Positions 28,215-36,510 of a stretch of 64,000 bases of DNA are shown here, piece after piece (the first letter of the stretch is position 1; each line of letters starts with the position of its first letter). The stretch spans positions 1,150,729 to 1,214,728 of the forward strand of contig NZ_JAALLN010000001.1 in NCBI RefSeq assembly GCF_011751075.1, read 5' to 3'. Made by a program: the position numbers and the translations under genes. The stretch is from Flavobacterium poyangense (GTDB lineage: Bacteria > Bacteroidota > Bacteroidia > Flavobacteriales > Flavobacteriaceae). The notes under the pieces were generated by a model. It did no database searches. It was not told the origin of the DNA and saw only the letters and a program-made list of their open reading frames with translations.

Positions 28215-28230
28215 ATAAATAGGGCCTTCT

Positions 28231-29187
28231 CTAAAAAATACGACTCGCGATCTGGCGAATATTTTCTGATTTTCCCATTGAATAATAGTGCAAAACAGGT
28301 ACTCCGGCTGCTTTTAATTCTAAAGATTGCTGGATCGCCCATTCTACTCCTACCTGCTTTATTTCGGCATTATTTTTACATTGATCTACAGCATGAATCA
28401 AATCTTCCGGAAGATCAATACGGAAAATCTGTGGCAAAATCTGCAAATGTTTTTTTACCGCTATTGGTTTTATCCCCGGAATAATAGGAACGGTAATCCC
28501 CATTTCTCTGGCTTTTGCCACAAACTCGAAATATTTTGCATTATCAAAAAACATCTGTGTCACCACATAATCTGCTCCTGCATCTACTTTTTCTTTTAAT
28601 CTTCTTAAATCAGATTGCAAGGAAGGAGATTCTAAATGTTTCTCCGGATAACCCGCAACACCAATACAAAAATCGGCTTTGTTATCGATATCCATTACCT
28701 CATGCAGATATTTCCCTTGGTTCAGCTCATTGATTTGTTTTACTAAATCTATGGCATAACTGTTTCCTCCCACCTTTGGCACAAAAGACTGTTCATCTTT
28801 CATCGCATCACCACGAAGTGCCATTAAATTATTGATTCCCAAATAATGACAATCTACCAACATATATTCTGTTTCTTCCTGTGTAAATCCACCACAAAGC
28901 AAGTGTGGCACTGTATCAACATTATATTTATGTTTTATAGAAGCACAAATTCCAAGTGTCCCCGGACGCATACGAGTCAGTTTTTTATCTAAAAGCCCAT
29001 TCCCTTTATCAATGTAAATGTACTCTTCACGTGAAGTAGTGACATCAATAAACGGCGGTTTAAACTCCATCAACGGATCGATATTATCATATAATTCCTG
29101 AATACTTTTCCCCTTTTGAGGCGGAATAATTTCAAACGAAAATAATGTGTTCCCCTTGGCGTTTTCTATATGTTCTGTTACTTTCAT
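28231..29187 (-). CDS. metF: Methylenetetrahydrofolate reductase
   Basis: 318 residues, the bacterial MetF length. It is an FAD-dependent TIM barrel that reduces 5,10-methylene- to 5-methyl-tetrahydrofolate, the methyl donor of MetE and MetH. Marks: FSFEIIPPQKGKSIQELYDN, DVTTSREEYIYIDKG, NLMALRGDA (folate/FAD region), FCIGVAGYPEKH and ADYVVTQMFFDNAKYFEF. It is the third gene in the metH unit (metH N-part, metH C-part, metF), all on the minus strand behind a SAM-I riboswitch. A 171-bp gap with a palindrome separates it from metH. Confidence 0.95.
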   Translation of the reverse strand: MKVTEHIENAKGNTLFSFEIIPPQKGKSIQELYDNIDPLMEFKPPFIDVTTSREEYIYIDKGNGLLDKKLTRMRPGTLGICASIKHKYNVDTVPHLLCGGFTQEETEYMLVDCHYLGINNLMALRGDAMKDEQSFVPKVGGNSYAIDLVKQINELNQGKYLHEVMDIDNKADFCIGVAGYPEKHLESPSLQSDLRRLKEKVDAGADYVVTQMFFDNAKYFEFVAKAREMGITVPIIPGIKPIAVKKHLQILPQIFRIDLPEDLIHAVDQCKNNAEIKQVGVEWAIQQSLELKAAGVPVLHYYSMGKSENIRQIASRIF

Positions 29188-29292
29188 TTTTAAAATTATG
29201 AGTTATGAATTATGAGTTTTGAATTTGAGCTTGTTGTAAAAAATCTGAATCAAAAAACGTAAATCAAATAATCTTCTTTCTTTAGATTTCTC

Positions 29293-29346
29293 TTAGTTTC
29301 AGGTTTCAAGTTTCAAGTTATCTGAGAACATGAAACCTGAAACTAA
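29293..29346. repeat. Palindromic spacer between metH and metF
   Basis: TTAGTTTCAGGTTTCA is complementary to TGAAACCTGAAACTAA at the far end. The loop repeats the same words (ttcaagtttcaagtt). Related words recur at 40.00-40.03 and 41.03-41.05 kb. Confidence 0.75.
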
Positions 29347-29359
29347 AAAAAACTTTTTT

Positions 29360-32035
29360 CTAGTCTGCTATGTTTGGATTAAGCCACTTCATGGCGTAAT
29401 CGGTTGGTACACTTCTTCTTTTGGCATAATCAACCACCTGATCCTCTTTTATTTTTCCCAGTCCAAAATATTTACTTTTTGGATTTCCGAAGTAATAGCC
29501 TGAAACAGACGATGCCGGCCACATTGCCATACTTTCGGTTAAGGTTACTCCAATTTCTTCGGCTACATTCAGCAACTTCCAGATCGTTGGTTTCTCTAAG
29601 TGATCCGGACATGCCGGATAACCCGGAGCAGGACGAATTCCTTTATAATTCTCTTCGATCAAATCTTCTTTTGATAAGGTTTCACCGGGATCATACCCCC
29701 AATAATCCATACGAACCTGTTCGTGTAAATATTCAGCGAAAGCCTCCGCAAAACGATCCGCCAACGCTTTTACCATAATAGAATTATAATCGTCAAGATC
29801 TTTCTCATATTCAGCTGCCCATTCGTCTACGCCAAAACCTGTTGTTACACAAAAAGCGCCCATATAATCTGTTACTCCTGAATCTTTTGGTAAAATAAAA
29901 TCCGACAAAGCAATGTTTGGTGCTCCTTTTGTTTTTTGTGATTGCTGACGTAATGTTAAAAATTTCTCTAACACTTTTCCGTCCTCATCACGCAATTCAA
30001 TATCATCATCGTCTACCTGATTACACGGAAAAATTCCGTAAATCCCTTTTGCCGTTAATTTTTTCTCTGCTAAAATAACGGCCAACATTTCCTGAGCGTC
30101 TTTAAAAACTGATGTTGCTTCTTTCCCCACAACCTCATCGGTTAAAATTGCCGGATATTTTCCGAACAACTCCCAGGTTCTGAAAAATGGCGTCCAGTCG
30201 ATATAGGGAACTAAAACGTCTAATTCGACTTCAATGATTTGTTTGCCAATTACTTTTGGTTTTACCGGAGTATATTCCTCCCAATCCAATTGTAATTTAT
30301 TTTTACGGGCATCTTCAATCGAAAGGAAATTTTTGTCTCTTGAACGATTCAAAAAAGTCTCTCTGAAAGAATCGTATTCTGCCCGAATATCACTTGCGTA
30401 TATTTTTCGGTTATGATCCAACAGATTTCCGGCAACAGTCACCGCTCTCGAAGCATCGTTTACGTGAATTACCGTTTCTCTGTATTGTGGTGCAATTTTC
30501 ACAGCGGTATGCGCACGCGAAGTAGTTGCTCCCCCAATCATAATCGGAATTTTAATCCCTTGCTTGTCTAACTCTTTAGCCAGATAAACCATCTCGTCAA
30601 GCGAAGGCGTAATCAATCCGCTCAATCCGATAATATCTACATTGTGTTCGATCGCAGCCGCAATAATTTTTTCCGGAGGCACCATTACCCCTAAATCTAC
30701 GATTTCGTAATTGTTACAAGCCAATACTACCGACACTATATTTTTTCCAATATCGTGAACATCTCCTTTTACGGTTGCCATCAATATTTTTCCGTTTCCT
30801 TGTTTGTCTCCGGCTTGTTTACTGGCTTCGATGAAAGGCAATAAATAGGCAACGGCTTTTTTCATTACACGTGCCGATTTTACAACCTGTGGCAGGAACA
30901 TTTTTCCACTTCCGAATAAATCTCCAACCACATTCATTCCGGTCATCAAATTAATTTCGATAACTTCAATTGGTTTTGTTGCTGCTAAACGGGCTTCTTC
31001 TACATCTTCTTCAATAAAAGAATCTACTCCTTTTACTAAGGAATGTGTAATACGTTCCTGAACGGTTCCTAAACGCCATTCCTGAACCGCTTTTTCATCA
31101 CTTTTTACTTCTCCTTTTACATTCTCTGCAAAGTCTAAAAGTCTTTCGGTAGCATCATCACGCCTGTCCAGAATTACGTCTTCTACGTGTTCTAACAGGT
31201 CTTTTGGAATATCGTCGTAAATCGAAAGCATTTCCGGATTTACAATTCCCATTGTCATTCCGTTTTTAATCGCGTGGTATAAAAACACGGAGTGCATGGC
31301 TTCACGAACGGTATCATTTCCTCTAAAAGAGAAGGACACGTTACTAACTCCACCACTAATATGGGCATGAGGCAAATTATCACGAACCCATTTTGTTCCT
31401 CTGAAAAAGTCCAAAGCATTTAAGCGGTGTTCTTCCATTCCGGTGGCAACGGGGAAAATATTTAAATCGAAAATGATGTCCTGCGGCGGAAAACCAACCT
31501 GATTGACCAAAATATCGTACGAACGCTGACAGATTTCGACCCTACGGTCGTAATTATCAGCCTGACCTACTTCGTCAAAAGCCATGATGATTGCCGCTGC
31601 TCCGTAACGTTTGATTAGTTTGGCATGGTGAATAAAGGCTTCTTCTCCTTCTTTTAACGAAATGGAGTTCACTACACTTTTTCCCTGTACAACTTTAAGC
31701 CCCGCCTCGATGATTTCCCATTTCGAACTGTCGATCATAATTGGAACTCTCGAAATATCCGGCTCTGATGCTATTAGATTCAGGAATTTTGTCATTGCCT
31801 GAACACCATCGAGCATCCCTTCATCCATATTGATATCGATGATTTGTGCTCCTCCTTCTACTTGTTGTCTTGCAATATCAAGCGCCTCGTCGTATTTCTC
31901 TTCCTTGATCAGACGCAGGAATTTTCTTGAACCTGTTACATTCGTACGTTCTCCAACGTTTACAAAAACACTATCCGGTTTTATAATCAATGGTTCTAAT
32001 CCGGATAATACAAGGTCTCTTCTATTTTCTGTCAT
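29360..32035 (-). CDS. metH: Cobalamin-dependent methionine synthase, C-terminal polypeptide (folate, B12 and activation domains)
   Basis: 891 residues. Domains in order: pterin-binding domain ([20 protein letters not shown]), cap, cobalamin-binding domain with the lower-ligand motif [20 protein letters not shown] and [13 protein letters not shown], and the SAM-dependent reactivation domain ([20 protein letters not shown]). The homocysteine module is missing here and is encoded by the separate gene 32146-33147 directly upstream, so the enzyme is assembled from two chains. With MetF it regenerates methionine from homocysteine and methyl-folate in the cytosol. Control by the upstream SAM-I riboswitch is likely. 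Confidence 0.95.
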   Translation of the reverse strand: MTENRRDLVLSGLEPLIIKPDSVFVNVGERTNVTGSRKFLRLIKEEKYDEALDIARQQVEGGAQIIDINMDEGMLDGVQAMTKFLNLIASEPDISRVPIMIDSSKWEIIEAGLKVVQGKSVVNSISLKEGEEAFIHHAKLIKRYGAAAIIMAFDEVGQADNYDRRVEICQRSYDILVNQVGFPPQDIIFDLNIFPVATGMEEHRLNALDFFRGTKWVRDNLPHAHISGGVSNVSFSFRGNDTVREAMHSVFLYHAIKNGMTMGIVNPEMLSIYDDIPKDLLEHVEDVILDRRDDATERLLDFAENVKGEVKSDEKAVQEWRLGTVQERITHSLVKGVDSFIEEDVEEARLAATKPIEVIEINLMTGMNVVGDLFGSGKMFLPQVVKSARVMKKAVAYLLPFIEASKQAGDKQGNGKILMATVKGDVHDIGKNIVSVVLACNNYEIVDLGVMVPPEKIIAAAIEHNVDIIGLSGLITPSLDEMVYLAKELDKQGIKIPIMIGGATTSRAHTAVKIAPQYRETVIHVNDASRAVTVAGNLLDHNRKIYASDIRAEYDSFRETFLNRSRDKNFLSIEDARKNKLQLDWEEYTPVKPKVIGKQIIEVELDVLVPYIDWTPFFRTWELFGKYPAILTDEVVGKEATSVFKDAQEMLAVILAEKKLTAKGIYGIFPCNQVDDDDIELRDEDGKVLEKFLTLRQQSQKTKGAPNIALSDFILPKDSGVTDYMGAFCVTTGFGVDEWAAEYEKDLDDYNSIMVKALADRFAEAFAEYLHEQVRMDYWGYDPGETLSKEDLIEENYKGIRPAPGYPACPDHLEKPTIWKLLNVAEEIGVTLTESMAMWPASSVSGYYFGNPKSKYFGLGKIKEDQVVDYAKRRSVPTDYAMKWLNPNIAD

Positions 32036-32145
32036 TTCTTTTTTTAAGTTACTGAGGTCCTAAGGGGCTTAGGGTCTAAGTTTTTTTTATTCTATATTTT
32101 ATTTTCCTGTGAAGTTTTTTGAAACGTCACAGCAGGAACGGAGTT

Positions 32146-33147
32146 TTAGGTAAATACCGGAGCCACACGTGGCTTATAATCCTTGGCAACCTCGGCAATC
32201 AATCTAATATGATCCGGAGTTGTACCACAACAACCTCCTATTATATTGATTAAATTATCGTCTAAATATTCTTTGATGAAGGCCTGAGTTTGCTCAGGTG
32301 TTTCATCATATTGTCCGAACGCATTTGGCAAACCTGCATTTGGATGTGCTGAAACGTTGAAAGACGTGTGTTGCGATAATGTTTTTAAATACGGTTTCAA
32401 TAAATCTGCTCCTAAAGCGCAATTGAAACCAACACTCAATAACGGAATATGTGATACCGAAATCAAAAAAGCTTCAACCGTCTGTCCCGAAAGTGTTCTT
32501 CCTGATGCATCTGTAATCGTTCCTGAAACCATGATCGGAATATCGATATTGCGTTCGTCTTTTACTTCTTCGATTGCAAAAAGTGCTGCTTTTGCGTTTA
32601 AGGTATCAAAAATCGTTTCTACTAAAAGTAAATCGCATCCGCCATCCATTAAAGCTTCTGCTTGTTGTTTGTAGGCTATCCTTAGATCATCAAAAGTTAC
32701 AGCTCTGTAGCCCGGATCATTTACGTCCGGTGACATACTTGCTGTACGGTTTGTTGGCCCTATCGAACCGGCTACAAAACGAGGTTTGTCCGGATTTTTA
32801 GCGGTAAATTCGTCGGCTACTTCTCTGGCAATTTTTGCTGATTCGTAGTTTAATTCGTAAACCAGGTCTTCCAGAAAATAATCGGCCATACCAATTGTAG
32901 TTCCCGAGAAAGTATTGGTTTCGACGATGTCCGCACCTGCTTCGTAGTAAGCGGCGTGAACATCGCGAATTGCCTGTGGTTGTGTTATGGATAGTAAATC
33001 GTTGTTTCCTTTTAAGGGATGCGGGAAATCTTTGAAACGCTCTCCGCGAAAATCTTCCTCAGAGAAATTATAGCGTTGCAGCATCGTTCCCATTGCTCCG
33101 TCAAGGATTAGGATATTTTTTTTAATTGCTTCTTGTATTGTTGACAT
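32146..33147 (-). CDS. Homocysteine S-methyltransferase module of split methionine synthase
   Basis: 333 residues equal to module 1 of MetH. The start [20 protein letters not shown] is the MetH N-terminus. Zinc ligands are the Cys in [12 protein letters not shown] and the Cys pair in [16 protein letters not shown]. It binds homocysteine and needs the B12 module on the next polypeptide. There is no fusion or frameshift: 110 bp with stops in all frames separate the two genes, so the split is genuine. This is the first gene after the SAM-I riboswitch, and its ATG is preceded by a hairpin (33166-33190). Confidence 0.93.
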   Translation of the reverse strand: MSTIQEAIKKNILILDGAMGTMLQRYNFSEEDFRGERFKDFPHPLKGNNDLLSITQPQAIRDVHAAYYEAGADIVETNTFSGTTIGMADYFLEDLVYELNYESAKIAREVADEFTAKNPDKPRFVAGSIGPTNRTASMSPDVNDPGYRAVTFDDLRIAYKQQAEALMDGGCDLLLVETIFDTLNAKAALFAIEEVKDERNIDIPIMVSGTITDASGRTLSGQTVEAFLISVSHIPLLSVGFNCALGADLLKPYLKTLSQHTSFNVSAHPNAGLPNAFGQYDETPEQTQAFIKEYLDDNLINIIGGCCGTTPDHIRLIAEVAKDYKPRVAPVFT

Positions 33148-33165
33148 ATCGTATTTTATTTAAAC

Positions 33166-33190
33166 CTGACGGGTTTTTGAAACCCATCAG
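33166..33190 (-). promoter_or_regulatory. Hairpin just upstream of the metH module-1 start
   Basis: CTGACGGGTTT/AAACCCATCAG with a 3-nt loop ends 19 bp before the ATG. It could be part of the riboswitch output, or one of the AACCTGACAGG-type repeats also seen near 54.65 kb. It lacks a T run. Confidence 0.4.
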
Positions 33191-33233
33191 ATTTAATTTT
33201 ATTTTAATTTATATAAATTATTCCAAGAGCGCA

Positions 33234-33360
33234 CTATCATGCCTCTTTAGCCCCGATTGAAGTGGAAATCCTTTTGTTTTTTCTTTAAAAACAAAAGATT
33301 GCAACAAAAAGCGGGAACCGATGACGGAAAAAAGGCGTCAATGATTCGCTCATGATACCA
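33234..33360. repeat. Extragenic element with an 11-bp hairpin in the metH leader
   Basis: It contains tagccccgattgaagtggaa and agcgggaacc, with the perfect hairpin CTTTTGTTTTT (33271-33281)/AAAAACAAAAG (33287-33297) between them. From memory, similar wording occurs in intergenic DNA of other Flavobacterium genomes. Here it separates the riboswitch from the gene. Confidence 0.5.
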
Positions 33361-33429
33361 AAATGCATTCGGTAAAATAATTGTATAAGTTTGTCAGGAA
33401 AAGTTTTGAGAAATACTTTATGTATTTGT

Positions 33430-33542
33430 GTTATCTATCTTAAATACCATGTGTATTGGTAGTAAGTAGAATGTAGCACCTTCTTTATGATAAAGGGTTG
33501 CTAAGGTTTCATTGGGTCTTTCCCTCCGCCTTTCGTGATAAC
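33430..33542 (-). ncRNA. SAM-I (S-box) riboswitch upstream of the split metH-metF unit
   Basis: On the minus strand P1 is GTTATC (33542-33537) closing with GATAAC (33435-33430). Between them stand all conserved blocks in order: AAAGGCGGAGGGA, GACCCAATGAAACCT, TAGCAACCC, AAAGAAGGTGCTACATTC, and a P4 hairpin (TACCAATACACATGGTA). A good promoter ends 24 bp upstream. SAM binding should lower expression. The gap to the first gene is unusually long (283 bp) and no obvious terminator follows, so the output mechanism is unclear. Confidence 0.93.
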
Positions 33543-33565
33543 TGTCAATAAAATTATGAACAGTG

Positions 33566-33603
33566 CAAAGTAAAGACATAACCTTAATACTTGCAAGTAT
33601 TAA
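33566..33603 (-). promoter_or_regulatory. Promoter of the metH unit with a perfect 20-bp palindrome on the -33 box
   Basis: The minus strand reads TTG (33596-33594), a 20-bp spacer and TTACTTTG (33573-33566). The palindrome TTAATACTTGCAAGTATTAA (33584-33603) is perfect and centred beside the -33 TTG, as a repressor operator would be. It is a second control layer above the riboswitch; the regulator is unknown. Confidence 0.65.
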
Positions 33604-33671
33604 AGCTATTTTTTTATTTAAGTTTCTGAGGGGCTAAGTAGCTAAGATTCTAAGGTTAAAAAAACGGAGCT

Positions 33672-33848
33672 TTACTGTTTGGTTTTATATTTCAAGAATA
33701 CTTTCATGACTTCTTTGTGGTCAGTAAACTCCCCTTTTTCTGCTTGGTTGATGCCTATCTCTATTTCCATTTGCTCTTCTTCTGACCAATCATCAAACCA
33801 ATCTTTTTGAGGATCAATGTTATTATAGTTTTTTCTTTCTGAGCCCAT
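33672..33848 (-). CDS. Small acidic antitoxin-like protein (58 residues), no toxin beside it
   Basis: The reading starts MGSERKNYNNIDPQKDWFDD. The second half (EIEIGINQAEKGEFTDHKEV, MKVFLKYKTK) matches the C-terminal toxin-binding segment common in RelB/ParD-type antitoxins (IxxGLxxAxxGxFxxHxEVM). The N-terminal DNA-binding part is replaced by an acidic stretch. No toxin-like frame is present on either side: the sulfur-operon terminator lies upstream and the metH promoter downstream. It is either an orphan antitoxin or an unrelated small protein. Confidence 0.6.
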   Translation of the reverse strand: MGSERKNYNNIDPQKDWFDDWSEEEQMEIEIGINQAEKGEFTDHKEVMKVFLKYKTKQ

Positions 33849-33882
33849 TGCGATAAAATTAGCAGAACTTAAATATACAAAA

Positions 33883-33912
33883 AAAGCCCAAACTATTTAA
33901 AGTTTGAGCTTT
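33883..33912 (-). terminator. Terminator at the end of the sulfate-assimilation operon
   Basis: On the minus strand AAAGCTCAAACT pairs with AGTTTGGGCTTT (one G-T pair), followed by TTTTTGT. It lies about 50 bp after the last stop. Confidence 0.85.
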
Positions 33913-33964
33913 GTACTATTCAAAACTTGGTGTCTCAGTATTTTAGACCCTCAGTATCTAAAAA

Positions 33965-35017
33965 CTAAACAATTGCTTTCACAACTGCTTTAGGAGCCTC
34001 TTTACGGGTTCCGTCAAAACCGTCAACACCTGAAACGGTTGTATATTTTAAAACGTATTTTTTACCCGGATTGATAATTCCGTAGGCAGCCTGACACATT
34101 AAAGTCGCTTCGTGGAAACCACAAAGGATTAGTTTTAATTTCCCAGGGTAGGTATTAACGTCTCCGATAGCGAAGATTCCCGGAATATTAGTTTGGTAAT
34201 CCAAAGCATTATTTACTTTAATCGCATTTTTCTCGATTTCTAATCCCCAGTCCGCGATTGGCCCTAATTTTGGAGTCAATCCGAAAAGTGGAATAAAATA
34301 ATCTGTTTCAATTTTACGGTGTGCTCCGTTTTCTTCAATATCTAAAGACTCAACGTGTTCTGCTCCATTGATTCCGATTACTTCTGCCGGCGTAATTAAT
34401 TTAATTTTTCCTGCACTTTTTAATTCCTGTACTTTTTCTACCGAATCTAAAGCTCCTCTAAATTCATTTCTACGGTGAATTAAAGTTACTTCTGAAGCCA
34501 CATTAGCCAAGAAGATACTCCAGTCTAAAGCTGAATCTCCTCCTCCAGCAATAACCACTTTTTTATCTCTGAATTTTTCCGGATTTTTAATGAAATATTT
34601 TACTCCTTTGTCTTCATAAAACTCGATATCTTCGATTAGAGGCTTACGAGGCTCAAAACTTCCCAATCCTCCGGCGATAGCAATAACCGGCGCATGAAAT
34701 TGAGTTCCTTTGTTTGAAGTCACGATAAAACTTCCGTCTTCCTGCTTTTCGATGGTTTCAGCACGCTCTCCTAAAGTAAAGCCCGGTTCAAATTGTTTGA
34801 TTTGTTCCATTAATCCATCAACTAAATCTCCTGCTAATACTTCAGGGAATCCCGGAATATCATAGATTGGTTTTTTTGGATACAATTCTGAAAGTTGTCC
34901 CCCTGCTTGTGGCAGTGCATCTAAAATATGGCATTTTAATTTTAATAATCCTGCCTCGAAAACGGCAAATAAACCTGTTGGTCCTGCTCCAATAATTAGT
35001 ATATCTGTTTTAATCAT
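33965..35017 (-). CDS. Ferredoxin-NADP+ reductase, thioredoxin-reductase-like type
   Basis: 350 residues from the ATG at 35017 (MIKTDILIIGAGPTGLFAVF). An alternative ATG lies 7 codons upstream. FAD-binding GAGPTGLFAVFEAG, NADPH-binding GGGDSALDWSIFLANVA and the closing AIGDVNTYPGKLKLILCGFHE are present. The redox CxxC of thioredoxin reductase is missing, which is the mark of YumC-type ferredoxin-NADP reductases. As the last gene of the sulfate operon it most likely supplies reduced ferredoxin to the ferredoxin-type sulfite reductase encoded upstream. That pairing is inferred from position. Confidence 0.85.
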   Translation of the reverse strand: MIKTDILIIGAGPTGLFAVFEAGLLKLKCHILDALPQAGGQLSELYPKKPIYDIPGFPEVLAGDLVDGLMEQIKQFEPGFTLGERAETIEKQEDGSFIVTSNKGTQFHAPVIAIAGGLGSFEPRKPLIEDIEFYEDKGVKYFIKNPEKFRDKKVVIAGGGDSALDWSIFLANVASEVTLIHRRNEFRGALDSVEKVQELKSAGKIKLITPAEVIGINGAEHVESLDIEENGAHRKIETDYFIPLFGLTPKLGPIADWGLEIEKNAIKVNNALDYQTNIPGIFAIGDVNTYPGKLKLILCGFHEATLMCQAAYGIINPGKKYVLKYTTVSGVDGFDGTRKEAPKAVVKAIV

Positions 35018-35110
35018 TACACTGTTGTTTATAATCATTCTTAATAATACAAAGAAACGAATAATTTATTCTATTTTCAATGATTTATATCATTCATTTC
35101 TTCTGTTTTT

Positions 35111-35692
35111 TTACTCTTTATTTTTTAATGAAGCGGTAATCTCGTTCATTTTTTTAACTTTATCTTCAAAGTTGCCTTTCAACGTTTTCCGGTATTCATT
35201 TAGGTTTTCAACCATTTTATTAATATCGTCCGGAATCACTTCTTCAAAAAATTCTCTAAGCCTTTTTGCTGTGGTAGGAGATTTTCCGTTGGTCGAAATG
35301 GCAATTTTTACATTTCCTTTGGTTACAATTCCACCCAAATAGTAATCACATAAATCGGGTGTATCGGCAATATTACAAATCAAATGACGCTTTCTGGATA
35401 AATCGTATACTCTTTTATTGACTTTTAAATCATCGGTACAAGCGATAACCATATGACGTTTTTTAAGCATCTTTTTTTTGAATCTCGATTGAGTCAATTT
35501 AAGCGAAGGATGATTTTCTGCTAAAACCTTAATCTCAAGATGAAAATGTTTTGCCACCACCTCTACCTTGGCATTCGGACTCGACTTCAATAAAAAAGAG
35601 AGCTTTTCCAGTCCAACATTTCCACCTCCCACAATAAGGACATTCAGATTGTGTACTTTTAAAAATATTGGATATAATTCGTTTTGTTCCAT
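35111..35692 (-). CDS. Precorrin-2 dehydrogenase / siroheme ferrochelatase-type protein (CysG N-terminal module)
   Basis: 193 residues from MEQNELYPIFLKVHNLNVLI. The NAD-binding loop is VGGGNVGLEKLSFLLKSSP. NIADTPDLCDYYLGGIVTKG and ISTNGKSPTTAKRLREFFEE match the dimer and active-site region of CysG module 1/Met8. It oxidises precorrin-2 to sirohydrochlorin and probably inserts iron. With CobA, encoded next to it, it makes siroheme for the sulfite reductase of the same operon. It has the length of a single-module protein, so the methyltransferase and dehydrogenase functions are on separate chains here. Confidence 0.9.
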   Translation of the reverse strand: MEQNELYPIFLKVHNLNVLIVGGGNVGLEKLSFLLKSSPNAKVEVVAKHFHLEIKVLAENHPSLKLTQSRFKKKMLKKRHMVIACTDDLKVNKRVYDLSRKRHLICNIADTPDLCDYYLGGIVTKGNVKIAISTNGKSPTTAKRLREFFEEVIPDDINKMVENLNEYRKTLKGNFEDKVKKMNEITASLKNKE

Positions 35693-35733
35693 TTTAATTC
35701 CTTTACATCGCATGAAAGTACGATGTTTTCCCT

Positions 35734-36510
35734 TTATCCTGCAATTTCTTTTAACAGAAACTCTTCGTAGAACCCTTTCAGTTTATTGCTTTCGCGAACA
35801 ACTTCCCCAAGAACAATAATGGCGGGTGAGCTTAAACCTTGTTCTTTTACAACATTTAAGATTGAATCTACTGTTCCTACACCTACTTTTTCTTCGGCAG
35901 TTGTTCCGTTTTGAATAATTGCAACCGGTAAATTCCCTTTATCTTCTTTCTGAAACAAACTAATAATCTGAGACAATTTGTGCATACCCATCAAAATCAC
36001 TACCGTTGCAGACGATTGTGCTGCTAAAGCGACATCTGAAGACAATTTTCTGTCTGATGTTGTCCCTGTAATTGCCCAAAAGCTTTCTGAAACACCTCTT
36101 TTTGTAATTGAAATACCCTGACTTGCCGGCACCGCCACTACTGATGAGATTCCCGGAACAACAAATGTCGGGATTCCGAAACTTTCTACAAATTCAATTT
36201 CTTCACTCCCACGTCCGAAAACAAAAGGGTCTCCTCCTTTAAGACGCACTACATTACCATACGTTAAGGCATTATCTACAATCAACTGATTGATCTGATC
36301 CTGAGTGTACGCATGATTCCCCATTTTTTTTCCAACAAAAATGGTAATCGCCTCTTTTGAGGCGTGAGAAAGAATTTCCTCATTTGCCAATGCATCATAC
36401 AAAACCACATTCGCTTCAGCAAGTGCTTTAACGGCTTTTAGTGTAAGCAGATCCGGATCTCCGGGACCGGCACCTACTAAAGTTACTTTGGGTTTAATTG
36501 TACTAAGCAT
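35734..36510 (-). CDS. cobA: Uroporphyrinogen-III C-methyltransferase
   Basis: 258 residues. Tetrapyrrole methylase marks: VTLVGAGPGDPDLLTLKAVK, VRLKGGDPFVFGRGSEE, VVPGISSVVAVPASQGIS and VVILMGMHKLSQI. It uses two SAM to make precorrin-2, the first step toward siroheme. The start overlaps the sulfite reductase stop by 8 bp, which indicates coupled translation of cofactor and apoenzyme. SAM consumption links it to the methionine genes. It is separate from a uroporphyrinogen synthase domain. Confidence 0.95.
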   Translation of the reverse strand: MLSTIKPKVTLVGAGPGDPDLLTLKAVKALAEANVVLYDALANEEILSHASKEAITIFVGKKMGNHAYTQDQINQLIVDNALTYGNVVRLKGGDPFVFGRGSEEIEFVESFGIPTFVVPGISSVVAVPASQGISITKRGVSESFWAITGTTSDRKLSSDVALAAQSSATVVILMGMHKLSQIISLFQKEDKGNLPVAIIQNGTTAEEKVGVGTVDSILNVVKEQGLSSPAIIVLGEVVRESNKLKGFYEEFLLKEIAG

